From Tipula vernalis (taxonomy: Eukaryota > Arthropoda > Insecta > Diptera > Tipulidae), in contig OY282560.1 of assembly GCA_958295665.1 (NCBI GenBank), positions 45,136,333 through 45,200,332 of the forward strand: a stretch of DNA of 64,000 nt, written 5' to 3'. This document shows, piece after piece, positions 12,186 to 23,884 of this stretch. The notes under the pieces were generated by a model, which saw only the letters and a program-made list of their open reading frames with translations, had not been told where the DNA came from and ran no database searches. The translations under genes were made by a program, and so were the position numbers. The stretch's first letter is position 1. Every line of letters begins with the position of its first letter.

Positions 12186-13451
12186 AGGAAGTCCTCAAAA
12201 TTTACAAATATCAATTGAGAAGTGCCAAGAACAGCTCTTGGAGACTATACTGTGATATAATTCAGGAGTCTTCGGAGATGTCTAGGCTACGCAAAGTACT
12301 AGCAACTGGTCCTTCCATCCCAAGTTATCTTCAACGGCCGGATGGGTTGCCTATGCTGATGATGTTGCTATCGGAGAGCTTAGTGAGTTTATGCAAAATG
12401 CCCTGGGCACTCTTTCATTATGGGCCAATGGCTGTGGGTTGAATGTGAACCCACACAAAACTGAATTGGTTCTCTTCTCTAGGAAATATAAACTTCCTCA
12501 CATCGATCCTCCCACTTTAAATGGGTTCAGCTTGACTTTTACAGTTGACGCGAAGTTTCTGGTTCTCGTTTTGGATAGCAAATTAAATTGGAAACCTAAT
12601 ATTCTGGAAAGGGTAAAGAAAGCTACGGTAGTGCTGTACTCTTGAAAAAATGCCATAGAGAAAGGATTGGGGCTGGAGTCCCTCATCATACATGGGCTTT
12701 ATACCGAAGTAGTTAGACCCATACTCTTGTATGGGGTAATAGTCTGGTGGCCTGCTCTGGACAAAACTGTCAACCAAAAGCTGTTGACAAAAGTTCAGAG
12801 AACAATCTCTCTGTGGATCAGTGGTGCACTGAGGAGCATATCCACTCAGGCACTAGAGACTCTGCTATTTTTGACTCCTCTAGGTATCTTGGGGGAAACA
12901 GCTAGCAGCTTGTACTGCCATACGGATGAAATCCATCTTAATGTGGACCTACAACAATACAGGGCACTTATCTATTTTGTGCAACAAACAAATTCCCAAG
13001 ACCACCGACTATACTGTCCCGTCACTATATTTTGACACAAAGTTTCGGACTAGGCTTCCATCCAGGGAGGATCGGATGATGGGTGCAGTTCTGGAACCAG
13101 GAGTTATAAACTTCTTCACTGATGATTCAAAACGGGACGGGAAAGTCGGAGCTGGAGTGTTCTGCAAGGAACTTCTGTTAAATCTCTCCTTCCGTCTCCC
13201 CGACCACTGTAGCATTTTTCAAGCTGAATTAACTGCCATAAAGGAAGTCGTAGAGGTTGAGGTATAATGTAATATCAGTTTGTGATTGTCGCATATATAC
13301 GGACAGTCAGGCTGCCATTAAAGCGCTTCAATCACACCTCCTGGCACGAAACAGACTAAAATTTCTAGGGGCACCCCTCTCCAAAGACCTGACGGACCTC
13401 TGTAGGATGGACGTCAGGAGTATCCAGCGCTTTGTTAATAGCTCAAAATAG
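12186..13451 (+). pseudogene. LOA element ORF2, truncated RT and RNase H
   Basis: RT begins with a pre-palm helix (QLRSAKNSSWRLYCD, 12210) and then jumps at about 12335 to AYADDVAI, the catalytic YADD box. RT blocks 1-4 are therefore deleted. Thumb-like sequence follows (NPHKTELVLFSRK; FLVLVLDSKLNWKPN; RPILLYGVIVWWPAL). RNase H starts near 13115 with FFTDDSKRDGKVGAGVF (first Asp), FQAELTAIKE (Glu) and, after a frameshift near 13265, YTDSQAAIKAL (third Asp). The RNase H catalytic residues are thus still legible. Inactive because of the RT deletion and stops. Confidence 0.7.
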
Positions 13452-13565
13452 TTCCAATGATTTGGAGGAAACAATTATTCGTGGTATGGTTACGAACCAT
13501 TTTTGTGTCTATGCCTGGTCCTAGTGGATCGCTACCCAAACCTAACCTATGATTAATTTAACTTG

Positions 13566-13855
13566 CTTATTTCTCGACCAATTTTGATAAATTTCGGCAT
13601 GTGCGTTTGAAATGGGATTCTAAAATGTTTTTTTAGATGAAATTCGTGAGTATGGGCAGTTAGGATAGAACTTGTCCTTTTTTTTAATGGATTTTAGTGT
13701 AATTTTTGAAGTGCGATGGAAAATGGATTTTAAAGTGATTTTTATATAAAGTTCTGGAGTCCAAGTAGGATGGAACTTAGATATTCCATAACCGATTATT
13801 ATGAAATTCGAGATTGAGCATGAGGATTTAAAATAATATTTCTAATACAAAAACT
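13566..13855 (+). repeat. dispersed repeat family A, copy 1, right part
   Basis: Directly after the LINE the text resumes with ACTTGCTTATTTCTCGACCA and several imperfect copies of the TTTCTCGACCAATTTTGATAA/GGATTCTAAAATG motif. These match 9660-9880 and 43.2-43.7 kb. It confirms that the LINE landed inside the repeat. Confidence 0.65.
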
Positions 13856-14830
13856 CGGCACTACCGTTAGTAGTTTCAATACTGCGGCGCGTGTACGCTA
13901 CACACAAATTTTTCTAAACATGGCCAAACTTACCGCTCTGAAGGATTGGCAAGAGAATTTTCTAAAGGAATTTAAATATTATTACGAACATGAAATAGTA
14001 TGTTTATGCTTTCTTAAGGAAATCTCAACAGGCGCATGACTTACAGAAACCTAAAGAGATAGACAATATTATAGAAGCCATATTGACATATTTCGCATAA
14101 TCTCGCCTAAAAATTATTTTTGGATCACAAGGGTTGTCCCACCAATTTGGTGATTGCGCATATTTACTTTTGATTAACCTGACTTTTCTGAATGGTATAA
14201 TCTTGTTTTCACTGTTCACCAATAAACTGGGTATTAAGAGGTCCATCATCAGAAAAATTGAATGAAAAAAACATTCACACTAGAATTAAGTCTTAAAAGC
14301 AATTGAAGAGTATTGTTCAATTTTGTTCATTGCTTCATAATTTAGCATTTCTAACATTTCGCAATTTATTTCTATTCGTGTTACGGTCTGTTGTGGATAT
14401 CCCCGTTCTTTCGAAAACGCCATTAAAAGGGATGTGTCCTTTTAAATCCCAAGTAAGAAATTTTAGAGATTGACACTTCACTTTGGGTGCCTGTCCCAGA
14501 GATTTAATATTATAAGTCCAGAGTAGGTATTACTATACTTAGGCTCGGGCCAAGGAGAGCGCAATTTGCTCCCATTCTTACACAAAGGCTAGCTGATCCA
14601 CAGTAGCAGCCTGTTAGCCCACAATAGTATCTTTATTTTGCAAGTATGAAGGTCGAATACCATATAGCCCTGTTTTTTATTCGCTCCATAGCTGCTATCG
14701 AAAACCGTGATTTTTCTATACCTAAATTTAAATTTGATGCGCTTTTTATTGGTAAACTAAATGTATTTAACATCAAACTATCATTTTTGATTCAATTGTC
14801 TAGCGAAAACTTCATTTACAAAATATTTGG
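13856..14830. other. unassigned DNA
   Basis: No gene is supported. A 74-codon minus-strand frame at 14025-14249 and a 66-codon plus frame at 14646-14846 lack family features. Text around 14530-14600 is somewhat richer in GC and may be unrecognised transposon DNA. Confidence 0.45.
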
Positions 14831-14869
14831 CTCTACCTCCAGGTAGAGGGGAGGGGGGGGGGGGGGGGG
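14831..14869. repeat. 18-bp palindrome followed by a G17 tract
   Basis: CTCTACCTCCAGGTAGAG is a self-complementary 18-mer (14831-14848), followed within five bases by 17 consecutive G (14853-14869). G runs of this length can form quadruplexes and are often miscounted in assemblies. Confidence 0.8.
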
Positions 14870-15295
14870 TACCACTATTTCCGCAGCAAGAACACAATGT
14901 TTAGGACATACTTTAGCAAAAGTACCAAAAACCTATCTCAATATCAGGGTACGATTTTTTTATTGAGGAATGTAATTCCTTCAGATTGAGAATCAACATC
15001 CGTTTTAGCACTCTCGTTTTTATTCCATTCCGCTGTTATGAAGTTCTTCAACTTGATTCTTCTCGTGGTAATTAATAATATTTTACTTAATTTCGAGGTA
15101 GTATCAACTAGAATGTTTTTTTCAGCTTTAAGTCCTTCATACTTCTTCGCTGTACTAAGACGAATTCAATTCTTTTGATGTTTAGTTTACCCTCCAATTT
15201 GACGGAGCTATAGTCAAATATTTTAGTTTTAGAAGATTGTTGTTTTCCAAACTTGCAAATGGTCAAATAGAAAAGAAAATAGTCAATTAGAAGAT

Positions 15296-15595
15296 GAAAT
15301 TTCTGTTTAGCGATACAAATTTATCGGAATTGCTGATTCCGCAGTTTGGCGACATCTTCACTCAACGCAAGTGAAACTGCTTTTTTGAGAAGTTTTTGGA
15401 GGTTATAGGAATGCAATGTGAAGCTTTTAGCCAAAGTGAGGTTATATTTGTGTTCAGCGATGAAAAATACATCGGCTTATGCTCATTCCAGACCTTTGCG
15501 ACGTCATTAGTGATGACAAACTATGTAAAACTGCTTTTTAAGGAGTTTTTCGAGGTTAGGGATGAACTGCTGAGCTTTCGGTCAAAAGAAAAAAT
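15296..15595. repeat. diverged tandem duplication, unit about 147 bp
   Basis: Two adjacent units share the order TTxAGCGATxxAAA, a TTT/GCGAC(A/G)TC segment, GTxAAACTGCTTTTT, GAGTTTTT(G/C)GAGGTTA and GAGCTTT-like text. Unit 1 is about 15307-15450 and unit 2 about 15455-15595. The second lies in a 76-codon open frame that I do not consider a gene. Confidence 0.55.
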
Positions 15596-15711
15596 AGAAT
15601 TCATTCTGAGTGTTTTTATAAGCTGAATAAAATTGTTCGCTCAAGGTGATAGACGAATAGAACGACAAATAGAATTTTAGCCAGAGGGGGTGTCCAGTTG
15701 ACCGAGACTGT

Positions 15712-15861
<150 letters not shown>

Positions 15862-15869
15862 TTCCTAAT

Positions 15870-17420
15870 TCGTTCGGGTCCAGGCCCAGTTATCCCCACA
15901 CTCGTTTTTGAGGATTTTGAAGAATCAGTGAACTGACTAGGTAGGGAGAATATGATATTTTTCTCTAGTCCGCCTTCGGCTCTGACATATTCCATTAGAC
16001 TAAGATACTGTTATATGCTAGTGGTTTTAATTTAACTAAGACCTTTGTTTTACCAATAGTACGCTGGCAAGTGAAATAAGCTTAAAAGTTTCCCCATTCA
16101 CGGTTTGCGGTAGAAAGTATTTGTTTGTTTGGCTTGTGAACAGGGTGCAAATAATTTTTCTTGGATTGACCCAAAGGCTAACCACTATGTACTAGCCTTC
16201 TACTAATTTAAGAGCACATTACGTGCTCTCCGCTGTTTTACTATCGAATTTCGCTTGACGATCAAGGCCAGATATTTGAGGTAATATCTGAGAAAGAAAA
16301 TTTTTACAATCTGATGCGTAGTTGCAATACAGGTGAGAATACTCCTTGAGGGCATCATTTAGTAGCCGCCAAAGGAGGCAACGATATTCCTTTTCCTAAG
16401 CATACTACTTATCCACCTTTGGTGGAGGAGCCAATTGCCATTTCGTGATGTTAGTCTTGAATTACATCGAATTTGGTATTATCGAAAGCGCCTTTAGTGC
16501 CTTCCCTTCAGAGGGATGTAACGCTTAGGGAGATTTTTTTCCCATTTTTGGAATAGAAATCACACGCACATCCTTTCACCATCTTGAAACGTATTTCAAG
16601 AAATAGCTGGCACTATACAGTTTAACCAAATAAGGTATTATTTCTCCACTGTACTTTCGGAAAGTGACCTCTCACTATGCAGTCGAGAGCCTTCTCCCTT
16701 GACATAGTTGGGTCTTCATTAGGTTTCCGGAGATAGCCCAAAAGATTCTTGTCTTCCAAAGAAAGTGCCTTCTGAATCCAAAAAACTGCAAGCAGTTTTC
16801 TATTTTCTCAGATAAATCTTCTCGGCTACGATATATTGTGTTAGACAAGCGTGATAGGTTGGCAAGCTGGTCATATTTTTGGCCTTATTAAATAGTTTAA
16901 GGATCCCACTTCATTTGGACTCCAGGATTTTATTCCACCACGCAACAACTCTCGGTACTCTGTTGCGACAAGAGGAGAATTTTATTGTTATAGGCATTAA
17001 TTGCCTTGGTAAGATCATTAACAACTCTATCAAGGTTTTCGATTGAGGCAATAGTGAACTGTAGATCCTAAAGTCCTAAAGCTGTGTAATTATTCACAAA
17101 TTTCTGTACGGCTTCCGGGTGGGGTCGTTTTCGTTCCGGAAAAATATGCTACTGCAAAGTTTTTCGAATTTTTGCTTACTCTATATAAAGTAGTATCGAT
17201 TGAGAAAATATTGTGCGAGAAGCGACAAAGAATTGCTGTCCTTGGCCTTTCTACTTTCTTATTATAGATTAGCTTATCTGTCTTACTAGGCAAACCATTA
17301 GTTTTCCCATTGTTAATCCAAGGCTCCTTAGTCTATATCTCGCTATGTGCCAGCCCTTTGTTAGAAGAAGCTTTGGTTGAAATTGGCCGTTCCGTGGACC
17401 TCCTTCTGTTTAGCGACATT
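15870..17420 (-). pseudogene. LOA-type LINE ORF2 remnant, minus strand
   Basis: Read on the minus strand. Positions 17340-17090 encode an endonuclease piece closely matching the copy at 58.1-58.4 kb: KLIYNKKVERPRTAILCR, then AVAYFSGTKTTPPGSR. Positions 16950-16300 give decayed linker/RT sequence (VVAWWNKILESK, LFNKAKNMTSLPTYHACLTQY). 16010-15870 gives a possible RNase H start. Every part has stops and frameshifts. The 5' end of a similar element on the same strand is at 18.0-18.8 kb, so the two parts may be one element split by 17.4-18.0 kb. Confidence 0.5.
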
Positions 17421-17985
17421 CTCCCTCTGAGCTTTAATGCTTAGTTAATTTAGGGTTAAATAAAATGTTAAATTTGTTAATATTTGGTTAAATCTCTAAA
17501 TTGTGAACTTTGCATTTGAATAAGGACGGCTCAGAAAATACTTTAAAGTGTTTTTGACAAACATAATTTGAGGGTCTACAGTATGTTGAAATATTTAGCT
17601 ACATAAAGCTTTTAACCATACAGGGCCTTCGAACGTTTAGAGTTTCAAACATTTCTTAGTTTTGATCCTGGCCATATTTTTCAATGTTTTGGTGGAAAGT
17701 TTAAAGTATGTTAAAAATGAACCGGGTGAAAGCTTTACTATTTAAAACCTTAATATTTAAAGCTTAAGAAAAATACGTTTGATTTATATCAACTTGGAAG
17801 CTTTAAACCGAAAGCTTAAAATAAATGAAAGGAGAAAAAATTAAATCATATGATTAGTATAAATTCTTAATTAGAGCAAAGTATGAATGAAAGCTTTTTT
17901 TCGAAACTATAAAATATTAGTTTAAGAAAGCTCCATACTCTTGATATTATTCACGAAAGAAACGTTTTGTTTTCAGAATTTATTT

Positions 17986-17987
<2 letters not shown>
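17421..17987. other. AT-rich segment between LOA parts
   Basis: No coding feature. Several GTTTAAAG/AAGCTTT-like words recur. It may be an insertion separating the 5' and ORF2 parts of the minus-strand LINE. Confidence 0.4.

Positions 17988-18039
<52 letters not shown>
17988..18039. repeat. (ATT)n microsatellite, about 17 units
   Basis: A pure trinucleotide run. On the minus strand it reads (TAA)n directly after LOA-type sequence, so it could be a LINE 3' tail. A plain microsatellite is equally possible. Confidence 0.85.
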
Positions 18040-18045
18040 GAGGGC

Positions 18046-18775
18046 CATGATTGCGATCAGCCACCTCGCACTACGACCTAAAAGATCTATTGTGCTGGAC
18101 CCTGCTTAATTATCCGTCCAGTCAATATTCAGGTTCTTAATGAACCTGACAATACTGCCTCCCGGTACGTGATACATACTATCTGGGCTTATTGCTCTCC
18201 CTCCTAAATGTTTACTACAGTATGTAGTTCCACTAAAAATACGGTAGCATTGGAGCCCAAGGACTTCGAGAGGGCTGTCCCACTCCCGTATATTCCTATT
18301 CCTGCCCCTTATTCCGTTTGATTTTACACTTACGAGTTGCTGGGAATTGCAAATCGCATGTAGGTCACCCAGCTTTACTACAGGAAGGCTAAATAAAACT
18401 GGAGGGTGCCTGGTATCCAGAGTCCGCATATTTTGGGTTGATTAACCTATCAGCCATTCATCCATCGGCATATGCTGTTCCACCTTAGATTAGGATTTTT
18501 TGTTAAGGTTTTCTCCTTTAGCGCCGTACTTTAGCCTGTACCAAATGGCCTAAAATGTACCAAATAGCCTTAGTTACTAGTGGTTGCCACGAGGAGGCAC
18601 CACGTACACTTGCGAATTGTGAACAGGTTACCCCTTACACAATTGTACCCATCACGCAGCTGCCTAATGATATGACCAGAACAGCTCACGTGATGCGTAC
18701 CCTACTGGAAGGTTACGGAGCTGGTAGATTACTCTACTCAACTTTGGTGGTCCCCCCCTCCAATAGACGCCAAAC
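18046..18775 (-). pseudogene. LOA-type LINE 5' UTR and ORF1 start, minus strand
   Basis: On the minus strand 18775-18480 aligns by eye with the 5' end at 56499-56750. Shared words in order are GGCGTCTrkTGGAGGGGGG-like start, CCAGCTCCGTAACCTTC, CTGTTCTGGTCAT, AGGGGTAACCT, GTGGTGCCTCCTCGTGGCAA and GCTAAAGTACGGCGCTAAAGG. Positions 18430-18106 follow as the start of a decayed ORF1 (one 107-codon frame remains, off the ancestral frame). It ends next to the ATT repeat. Either this is an internally deleted copy or the 5' part of the relic at 15.9-17.4 kb. Confidence 0.6.
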
Positions 18776-19782
18776 CACAATTTATTTTCATACATTTGAT
18801 TAATTTATTTAAATTAAATATTTAAATTTACTTTATAAATAACAAAAGTAATTTTCTAAATTGTCGACATTTTAAATTTTCCATCATTAAATTACTTCCA
18901 ACTGCAAGATTCGGTTTGGTGAAATCACGCGAGCCAACATTGTGTTGTTTTTCAACTTTAATGTGTAAATAAAATTTTATTGCTTTGAGTAATTAAAACA
19001 AAAAAAAAAACGACACAGACGAAACTGGATAATCGTATAATTTATTCTCGAAAAATTGACGTAAGAAAATCTAATTTAGGTACTGCCTTGTATAAATCTG
19101 ATATTCATTTCAACAACGGTGGAAATTTGTTTTTTCCGTTGATTTCTTCTCCATCGGTTATTAAAAATTTTATGTTTTAATTACAAAATAGATTTATCGC
19201 TATTTAATGTACGTTCTGATACATCTTACTTTGTATCTCCGTTCAACGATAAAGTCAGAAACATTGTAAATCAATTTTGGAATCTAAATATTGTATCGAG
19301 CAATAGTTTGATTTATGGTTTTTACTTTTGTTCATAAAATTTTCAGTTTTTTATCTTGGTACAGTCGAGATCCCTCAACATTTGTCCCCCAAGCAATTAT
19401 ATATTTCTTTCAAGACATGTTATATACACGCTATTTTTTCTTTAGTTACTTAAATCGTTTATCACGAAGGATTTCACAAAACGGACGTTTTGGCAGAACC
19501 TTCTAGAGACAGCCTTACCCATACGTCGAATTTTTTAGAAGCTTTCTAGTGGTATAACTTTACACTGTTCCTCATAGCAAGCCATAGTAAAAAGTATTAA
19601 CAACTTTAACAACATTATACAAAATACACTCCCGAGCAACTAAATCGACTCAAACCTCCTTACATTCAAAAAAACAAATTTTTTTTAAATGACATTAACC
19701 AATATATGTATGTCTTCAGTCACTTATCAGATGTTGACTTGAACGAATTTCTACCAGTTTCATTCGTTGTTTCCTAAAAATC
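18776..19782. other. AT-rich intergenic DNA
   Basis: No supported feature. The region just upstream of 19783 may hold the 5' end of the Tc1 element (CACTCCCGAGCAACTAAATC near 19629 resembles a Tc1 terminus), but I could not find the matching inverted copy. Confidence 0.45.
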
Positions 19783-20170
19783 ATGAATACTACTCCAGAA
19801 AAAGACGCACAAGTTGTTGCTTTATTGCAAGAAGGGTGCAATCAACGAAAAGTCGCTCGTCAACTAAACATGAGCCAATCTGCTATCTGACGAGTATCCA
19901 GAAGGTTTTAAGAAACTGGTACCTACAATCGGGGACAACATACCAGCTGGCATCGGTATATATCTGGGAGGGATGATCGATTGATCGTTCCAAGTTCACT
20001 GCGAAATCGCCATCTCACGGGCGTCGATGTGCAGCAGGAGCTAAGACAAGTACGAGATGTAGCTGTTAGTCCATGGACAGTAAAAAGACGCTTGAAGGAA
20101 GCTAGCCCAAAGAATTTCACTCGCGAACACATCAATTGAGGCATCGAGCATTTTGGTTGCGTTTTCATTC
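19783..20170 (+). pseudogene. Tc1-like transposase N-terminal fragment
   Basis: One frame from ATG 19783 reads through three stops. It begins DAQVVALLQEGCNQRKVARQ and continues LNMSQSAI (first helix-turn-helix of the paired-like DNA-binding domain). Further on come SSLRNRHLTGVDVQQELR and SPWTVKRRLKEA (second helix-turn-helix). At about 20140 the text jumps to the region of the first catalytic Asp (HFGCVFIHTEP-like), so the catalytic domain is deleted. This is a dead Tc1/mariner superfamily copy. Confidence 0.75.
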
Positions 20171-20879
20171 ATACTGAACCAATTTGCAAAATTTTTCTTT
20201 AGTTTTACTAGAATTCCTCAGATGTCTATAGTTCTATAGATGTTCTTAACATTTTGTGAATTTGTTTTGCTACTTTTACAATTTTTGAACTTGAAATTTT
20301 TGCAGAAGGTAACTTTTGGTTCACTTTTACCAAATTTGTGCTGCCATCTATGTAATGTTTATTGACTTATTGACCACACGATTTGTTGTGAGTTTCTATT
20401 TCAATTTAACCAGAATGATGTTGTTATGAAAATTTTATAAATTTTGGCTTAAATAAACCAATTATTACAAGAAAATGAGAACGATTTTCTTAACCGATAT
20501 TCATATACGGTAAAATTCAAACATTTGTGAAAATAAGAATTTGTAACGTTTTCGGAAGCCCGGATCATTTTAAAAACATCTTCATGACATTTTTTTCGGC
20601 GTTCCCCGAAATGGTTGTCGACCATATGACTCACGATCTCGTGCCAACCATTCTAAAATGGCTTACTTTCCCGCCGGCCAATTTTCCTATCAGCGATGCA
20701 TTTGTCGGTGATGTGGAATGTTTCAACTGTCTAAAACTTGTTCAAACAAGACTAATTAAATCTATCAAAATAGTTCAAGATTTCATTTAGGTAGACAGGA
20801 CGACCATAAAAATCACCAATACTAGGTTGAATTACACTTTATAGGGTAGGTAATATTAAAATCTGGCATTTTTTAATAT
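20171..20879. other. unassigned DNA
   Basis: An 87-codon plus-strand frame at 20527-20790 has no recognised motif. It ends just before Ty3 pol remnants and may be part of that element, but I cannot support it. Confidence 0.4.
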
Positions 20880-22330
20880 GTGACGGATGTATCAAGATGG
20901 ATCCAGATAAGGTTAGAGAAATTCAGGAATTCCCGGTACTGTTTTCGCTCCGCTCATTGATCTACTGAAATCAAAAGGTTGTATCAAATGGGCTGAACAA
21001 TCACAATGGGAATTTGAGCAACTGAAGTGTTTTCTGACGTCTGCGCACTCCCCGATTATACCCACACGTTTTACATTCGTTACTATAGTGTCACTGAATT
21101 AAAATCCTTGGCAACCGAATTAAGTGTTAAGAAGTTCCGTTCTTACGTGGAAGGATATAAGTATGTGATTATATCCGATCACGCTACTTTGCAGTGGCTA
21201 ATGACCCCAAACGGACCTACCGAGACGATTGGCGCGTTGGAGTCTGAAAGTCCAAGCCAAATGATTCCAATGATTCCCAAAATGTGGTATCGGGAACGTT
21301 ATCTCGTGTGTACACCGCGGAATTAGCGGATTTTTATGCTGGCAATTAGCGCTGAAGATTAGTCTCCAGTCTTCTTCATTCAAAAGTCCCGAGTACTTAA
21401 ATCTCTTAAGATCAACCAAAGAGGGAATACCACTAAGAGCAGACTTAAAAATAGCCCATGATAAGTTATTAATACAGCAGTCATGCAGGGATACTGATTA
21501 TAAAACGGATTCCCCTGAAAGGAAGTTACGGTTGCCAAATGTCCCAGACTTTTTAACCCAAGCACATACACCACCACGCCATTGGTAGGTAATGTAGGAA
21601 AAGGTAAGATGATCGTACTTTCACGGAGGCAATTCTATTAGCCAACGCCTCCCTCTGACGTCAAAAGATTCAGCCAATCATGCAAAGTCTGTATGCAGAC
21701 TAAACCTTTTCAAAAACTCTACCTCAATTCCTTCGGCCCCTATCCAAGAACCGAAAAAGGCAACACACACATTCTGATTGTTTTAGATCACTAGTCACGA
21801 TTCGTATTGCTTAAACCAATTCGAGAAGCTATTGCTAAGAGAGTACCTGACTATCTGGAATAGGAAGTATTCCCAGTCTTTTTCGTGCTTGTGATTCGTG
21901 CAGTTTAAATCTCAATTACCTCAGGAAATGCCGAACAAATATGGAATAAAACACATGTTTAGCCCAGTATACTCCCCCAATCCAATGGTTCGTAGCGCGT
22001 CAACCGCTCTATCCTCGCAGCAATACGAGCATGCATTGAGGAGGACCATAGACTTGGGATGAATAACTGCCCCAAATTGCTGGTGCATTATGGAATACTA
22101 GACTACATCTAATATTTGGCCAGCATATCATCCAATACGGGTTCGAATACCAGCTACCTCGAGTGTTTCGCGGAGAAGCGTAGAGTGGCGGATCCATCAT
22201 GTGCACAGAAAATAGGATCGACGGGAGCTCGTGCCGTTCCACCTGTAGCAAGCGTACCACCATATTGCTCAGCGGTACAACCCTCGATCAGCAGATCCGT
22301 ATAACCAATCACGCCAAATTAACTGACATG
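20880..22330 (+). pseudogene. Ty3/Gypsy pol fragment (RT end, RNase H, integrase)
   Basis: In shifting frames: 20885-20930 KMDPDKVREIQEFP and 20940-21040 APLIDLLKSKG ... WEFEQLKCFLTSA (RT connection). Then 21080-21330 ELKSLATELSVKKFRSY, ISDHATLQWLM and TLSRVYTAELADF (tethered RNase H region). At 21690-22060 follow TKPFQKLYLNSFGPYPRTEKGNTHILIVLDH, SNGSxRVNRSILAAIRACIEEDHR and related integrase sequence. The order RT-RNH-IN defines Ty3/Gypsy. The integrase resembles Osvaldo/Ulysses-type elements. Numerous stops; no LTR was found at either end. Confidence 0.65.
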
Positions 22331-23269
22331 GAAAGACAGATTATGTACAGCACTAGGTACAACTATTCCAAATCCTGAGACTCAATGCACATCTACTGAA
22401 CAATTATATAATTTTTGAGTTAAGGATTAAAATTGTTCAGGCGAACACATGAATAATATCGTCTGCAACGTTACGTTGCAACATATTACCTCACAGCGAA
22501 GTTTGTTGTTGAGCTTAGAGCTAGGGTGGCTATTCAAAATTAAGGAATACATACTCTAAGGCATACCCACTCATACATCAGAGCAGCATGACCGGTCTTT
22601 TTCACAAATTCAATGATTTTTTAGGCCTTACAATTTTGCATAAAAAGGCCGAAAATCACATTATCCAGAAGTACTATAATCTGAAGTTTAAACGTATAAA
22701 TTATTCTTTCTATTCATCAGAGCTCTTAAAGGGGACCCATCATGTTTTGGTAAATCCAGAGTTGTTTATTTGTTCTTTTTTCACCAATGATGTTCGGCTA
22801 TGTGCAGGCATGGTAGATCCCTGAATGAACAATTGCTTTATTTGCTAAACTAATTTTTGTTCCTCATCTACTCCAAATTTCCAGCAGCATACCAAGTTCT
22901 AAACACATCTCTCACCATCAGTCAGAACCTATTCCTCCCACTAAAGCTAGCAGAAGGCTAGAGATTAACTCTAGCCCATTCCTTAAACAGTGTCAAAGAG
23001 AATTCGCTGAAATAAAATGGAAATTAATAAAGGGTCCGGTCGTAAAAAGAAGCCACTGATAAAACAATGGAAAATTTAAAAAATTAAGGTAGCTTCTAAT
23101 ACTGGAGTGGAACACACCAATCTTCAGGGGAAAACAGTTTCGGCATATAAAATGAGCACTGGCTATAAACCTACATGTCGGCCTAAACGCCGAGAAAGTA
23201 TTACCTTACAATATAGGAAACAAATATTTTAACGGTTTTGGTCATTAGGCAATCCAAAGTATCGCCATG
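22331..23269. other. unassigned DNA
   Basis: A 78-codon plus frame at 22588-22824 is open but unrecognised. It may be the 3' end of the Ty3 element or unrelated. Nothing else can be supported. Confidence 0.4.
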
Positions 23270-23740
23270 ATTTTCTCTATGTTAATTTTTTGATGTCGGA
23301 TATACGGGTAAATTCCAAGGCAAAATAGATGATTTAACCAGATTTAAACCCAGACATTTCGACGCTTTATTATAAAAGAAATTTCAACGTTACAGTTTAC
23401 TGCATTACCGAGAGAGGACAAAGAGAAATGGTAAGTTGCCTTCAAGATTTTTTCAACCGAAGAGATAGACACACACAAAACGAAGGCGATTCTGTCCACG
23501 CAATGATTGAGAAAAGATAGAGACATAGGGAGGTCATGATTTCCCAGGAATCGTATGAGGACCCTTCGATTCATGAAATCAATGGCAATTTTTTTGTAAA
23601 ATAATTTACAGACATCAAAATTAAAGGAGTTAAAATTTTCTCGTGTAAATCCACTTATGGCAAAATTGACTGGAATTATCTTTAGCAGCAAACCGTACTG
23701 GAAAGCCAAAATAAAAAGCCCTGTTGAAAAGCTAAATACC
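23270..23740 (+). pseudogene. transposon-derived fragment with HTQNEGDSVHAMIE motif
   Basis: The plus strand carries LNPDISTLYYKRNFNVTVYC, REMVSCLQDFFNR and then, after a deletion, HTQNEGDSVHAMIEKR and DIKIKGVKIFSC. The words S(C/N)LxDFF and GHTQxExDSVHAxIE occur in large families of multicopy insect genes that behave as transposons (DUF7869-like; family named from memory). Stops interrupt the middle. The minus-strand 121-codon frame at the same place is an antisense artefact. A different member of this broad group is at 46.4 kb. Confidence 0.45.
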
Positions 23741-23749
23741 TACATCAGA

Positions 23750-23765
23750 TTTATTTTATTTATTA
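23750..23765 (-). promoter_or_regulatory. polyadenylation signals of the BTB gene
   Basis: Overlapping AATAAA hexamers on the minus strand lie about 120-135 bases beyond the BTB stop codon and could end its transcript. Confidence 0.45.
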
Positions 23766-23884
23766 ATAGCCGTAATTTTAATTATATAACTTAATTTAGG
23801 TTAGTCGACATAATTTGGATAAAAGATCTGTAAAGATCTATAAAAAACACAACCTACATATATTTCCAATAATTAGTTATCAAA

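Larger units (their letters stand above)
9897..13549 (+). mobile_element. LOA-clade non-LTR retrotransposon, internally deleted
   Basis: A 3.65-kb LINE relic with a 5' UTR (9897-10100), ORF1 remnant, AP endonuclease, RT and RNase H, in that order. Flanking 16-mers TGATTTAATTAACTTG (9881-9896) and TGATTAATTTAACTTG (13550-13565) differ at two positions and are a decayed target-site duplication. The 3' end reads CTACCCAAACCTAACCTA without poly(A). RNase H after RT and a DUF4780-like ORF1 point to the LOA/I group. It lies inside repeat family A, whose text resumes directly after the second 16-mer. Frameshifts and loss of most RT palm motifs make it inactive. Confidence 0.75.

Noticed and set aside
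17988..18039. (ATT)n as a definite LINE 3' tail
   Set aside because: On the minus strand it would be (TAA)n after LOA sequence, but ORF2 remnants of a LOA element continue on its far side, so a microsatellite or separate insertion is equally likely.
18555..18803. 82-codon plus frame
   Set aside because: It is antisense to the conserved LOA 5' UTR block.
23344..23709. 121-codon minus-strand frame
   Set aside because: The plus strand carries the recognisable HTQNEGDSVHAMIE transposon motif; the minus frame is a shadow.
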